Source of the DNA: Candidatus Staskawiczbacteria bacterium
Lineage (GTDB): Bacteria > Patescibacteriota > Minisyncoccia > Minisyncoccales > Staskawiczbacteraceae
Direction of reading: 5' to 3'
Length of the DNA stretch: 5,564 nucleotides
NCBI GenBank assembly: GCA_026395275.1
Contig: JAPLZA010000118.1
Coordinates: forward strand, 1-5,564
Shown: piece by piece, positions 5,492 through 5,564 of the stretch
Numbering within the stretch: position 1 is the first letter of the stretch
Layout: the number at the start of each line of letters is the position of its first letter
Translations under genes and position numbers: made by a program
Notes under the pieces: generated by a model
Told to the model about the DNA's origin: nothing
Seen by the model: the letters and a program-made list of their open reading frames with translations, nothing else
The model's database searches: none

Positions 5492-5564
5492 TCAACCGAA
5501 AAATAGCATCAGCAGCCCGATAAGTATAATTACAGGAAGTAGAAAAAGAAAGGATAAAAATGGA
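5492..5564 (-). CDS. Possible 3' end of an upstream membrane protein (edge fragment)
   Basis: Reading leftward from 5563, one minus-strand frame is open for 23 codons and ends in TGA (5494-5492). It reads PFLSFLFLLPVIILIGLLMLFFG, which would be a good C-terminal membrane helix 52 nt upstream of the adaptor ATG. The + strand here is purine-rich, so its complement is T-rich and would encode Phe, Leu and Ile in most frames by chance. The same bases also look like a + strand promoter and ribosome site, and the two readings conflict. No function can be given. Confidence 0.3.
   Translation of the reverse strand, partial: PFLSFLFLLPVIILIGLLMLFFG
5525..5564 (+). promoter_or_regulatory. Possible promoter, ribosome site and start codon of a divergent + strand gene
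   Basis: A perfect TATAAT lies at 5525-5530 without a recognisable -35 or TGn extension. It is followed by AAAGGA at 5548-5553 and an ATG at 5560-5562, six bases after the AGGA core. This is the only Shine-Dalgarno-like sequence next to a start codon in the window. Only one full codon after the ATG could be partly seen, so coding cannot be tested. It conflicts with the minus-strand membrane-protein fragment over the same bases. Confidence 0.3.

Noticed and set aside
5453..5506. A 17-codon + strand peptide (MTEEKKDSKIKEKSTEK) and an overlapping 25-codon basic peptide starting at 5446.
   Set aside because: Both are short, overlap the adaptor leader and have no ribosome site. Lys/Glu-rich sequence is expected from the purine-rich strand.
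1..5564. CRISPR arrays, tRNA genes, insertion sequences, or recoded TGA codons.
   Set aside because: I saw no regularly spaced repeats, cloverleaf, transposase or terminal repeats. All conserved coding frames read through without in-frame TGA, and their stops are TAA or TAG.

Overview
The window is AT-rich, densely coded bacterial DNA. It carries the 3' end of one gene on the + strand, followed by a run of minus-strand genes. The style suggests a small-genome member of the Candidate Phyla Radiation (Patescibacteria, Parcubacteria-like). I base this on A/T-rich codons, a short membrane-anchored FKBP, and a separate HlyD / ATPase / FtsX-type permease set followed by a small DUF5666-like protein. 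The assignment rests on recalled protein style, not on a search, and other low-GC bacteria are possible.

Layout from left to right. Positions 1-453 (+) hold the C-terminal half of an ornithine cyclodeaminase / alanine dehydrogenase family enzyme, cut by the window edge. Positions 496-536 hold a hairpin with A/T tracts on both sides, which looks like a shared terminator for two convergent genes. Positions 554-1012 (-) encode a membrane-anchored FKBP peptidyl-prolyl isomerase. Positions 1013-1296 are non-coding and unusually structured. They hold a roughly 158-nt imperfect palindrome (1057-1214), a good extended -10 promoter at its edge reading toward FKBP, and a perfect consensus DnaA box (1270-1278).

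Positions 1297-5439 (-) form one tightly packed operon, transcribed right to left: a HlyD/MacA-type adaptor with a very long helical hairpin, a MacB/LolD-class ABC ATPase, a MacB-type FtsX permease, and a small anchored DUF5666-like protein. The adaptor and ATPase genes are 4 nt apart, and the ATPase and permease genes overlap by 1 nt (TAATG). Together they should make a tripartite-like or YknXYZ-like ABC exporter or cell-envelope stress pump. The substrate cannot be read from sequence.

The right edge (5440-5564) is ambiguous. It may hold the 3' end of another minus-strand membrane protein, or the promoter, ribosome site and first codon of a divergent + strand gene.

The most unusual element is the long palindrome in the FKBP leader. 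It could be a structured regulatory RNA, a 6S-like RNA, or a small palindromic mobile element. None of the five minus-strand start codons has a recognisable Shine-Dalgarno sequence.
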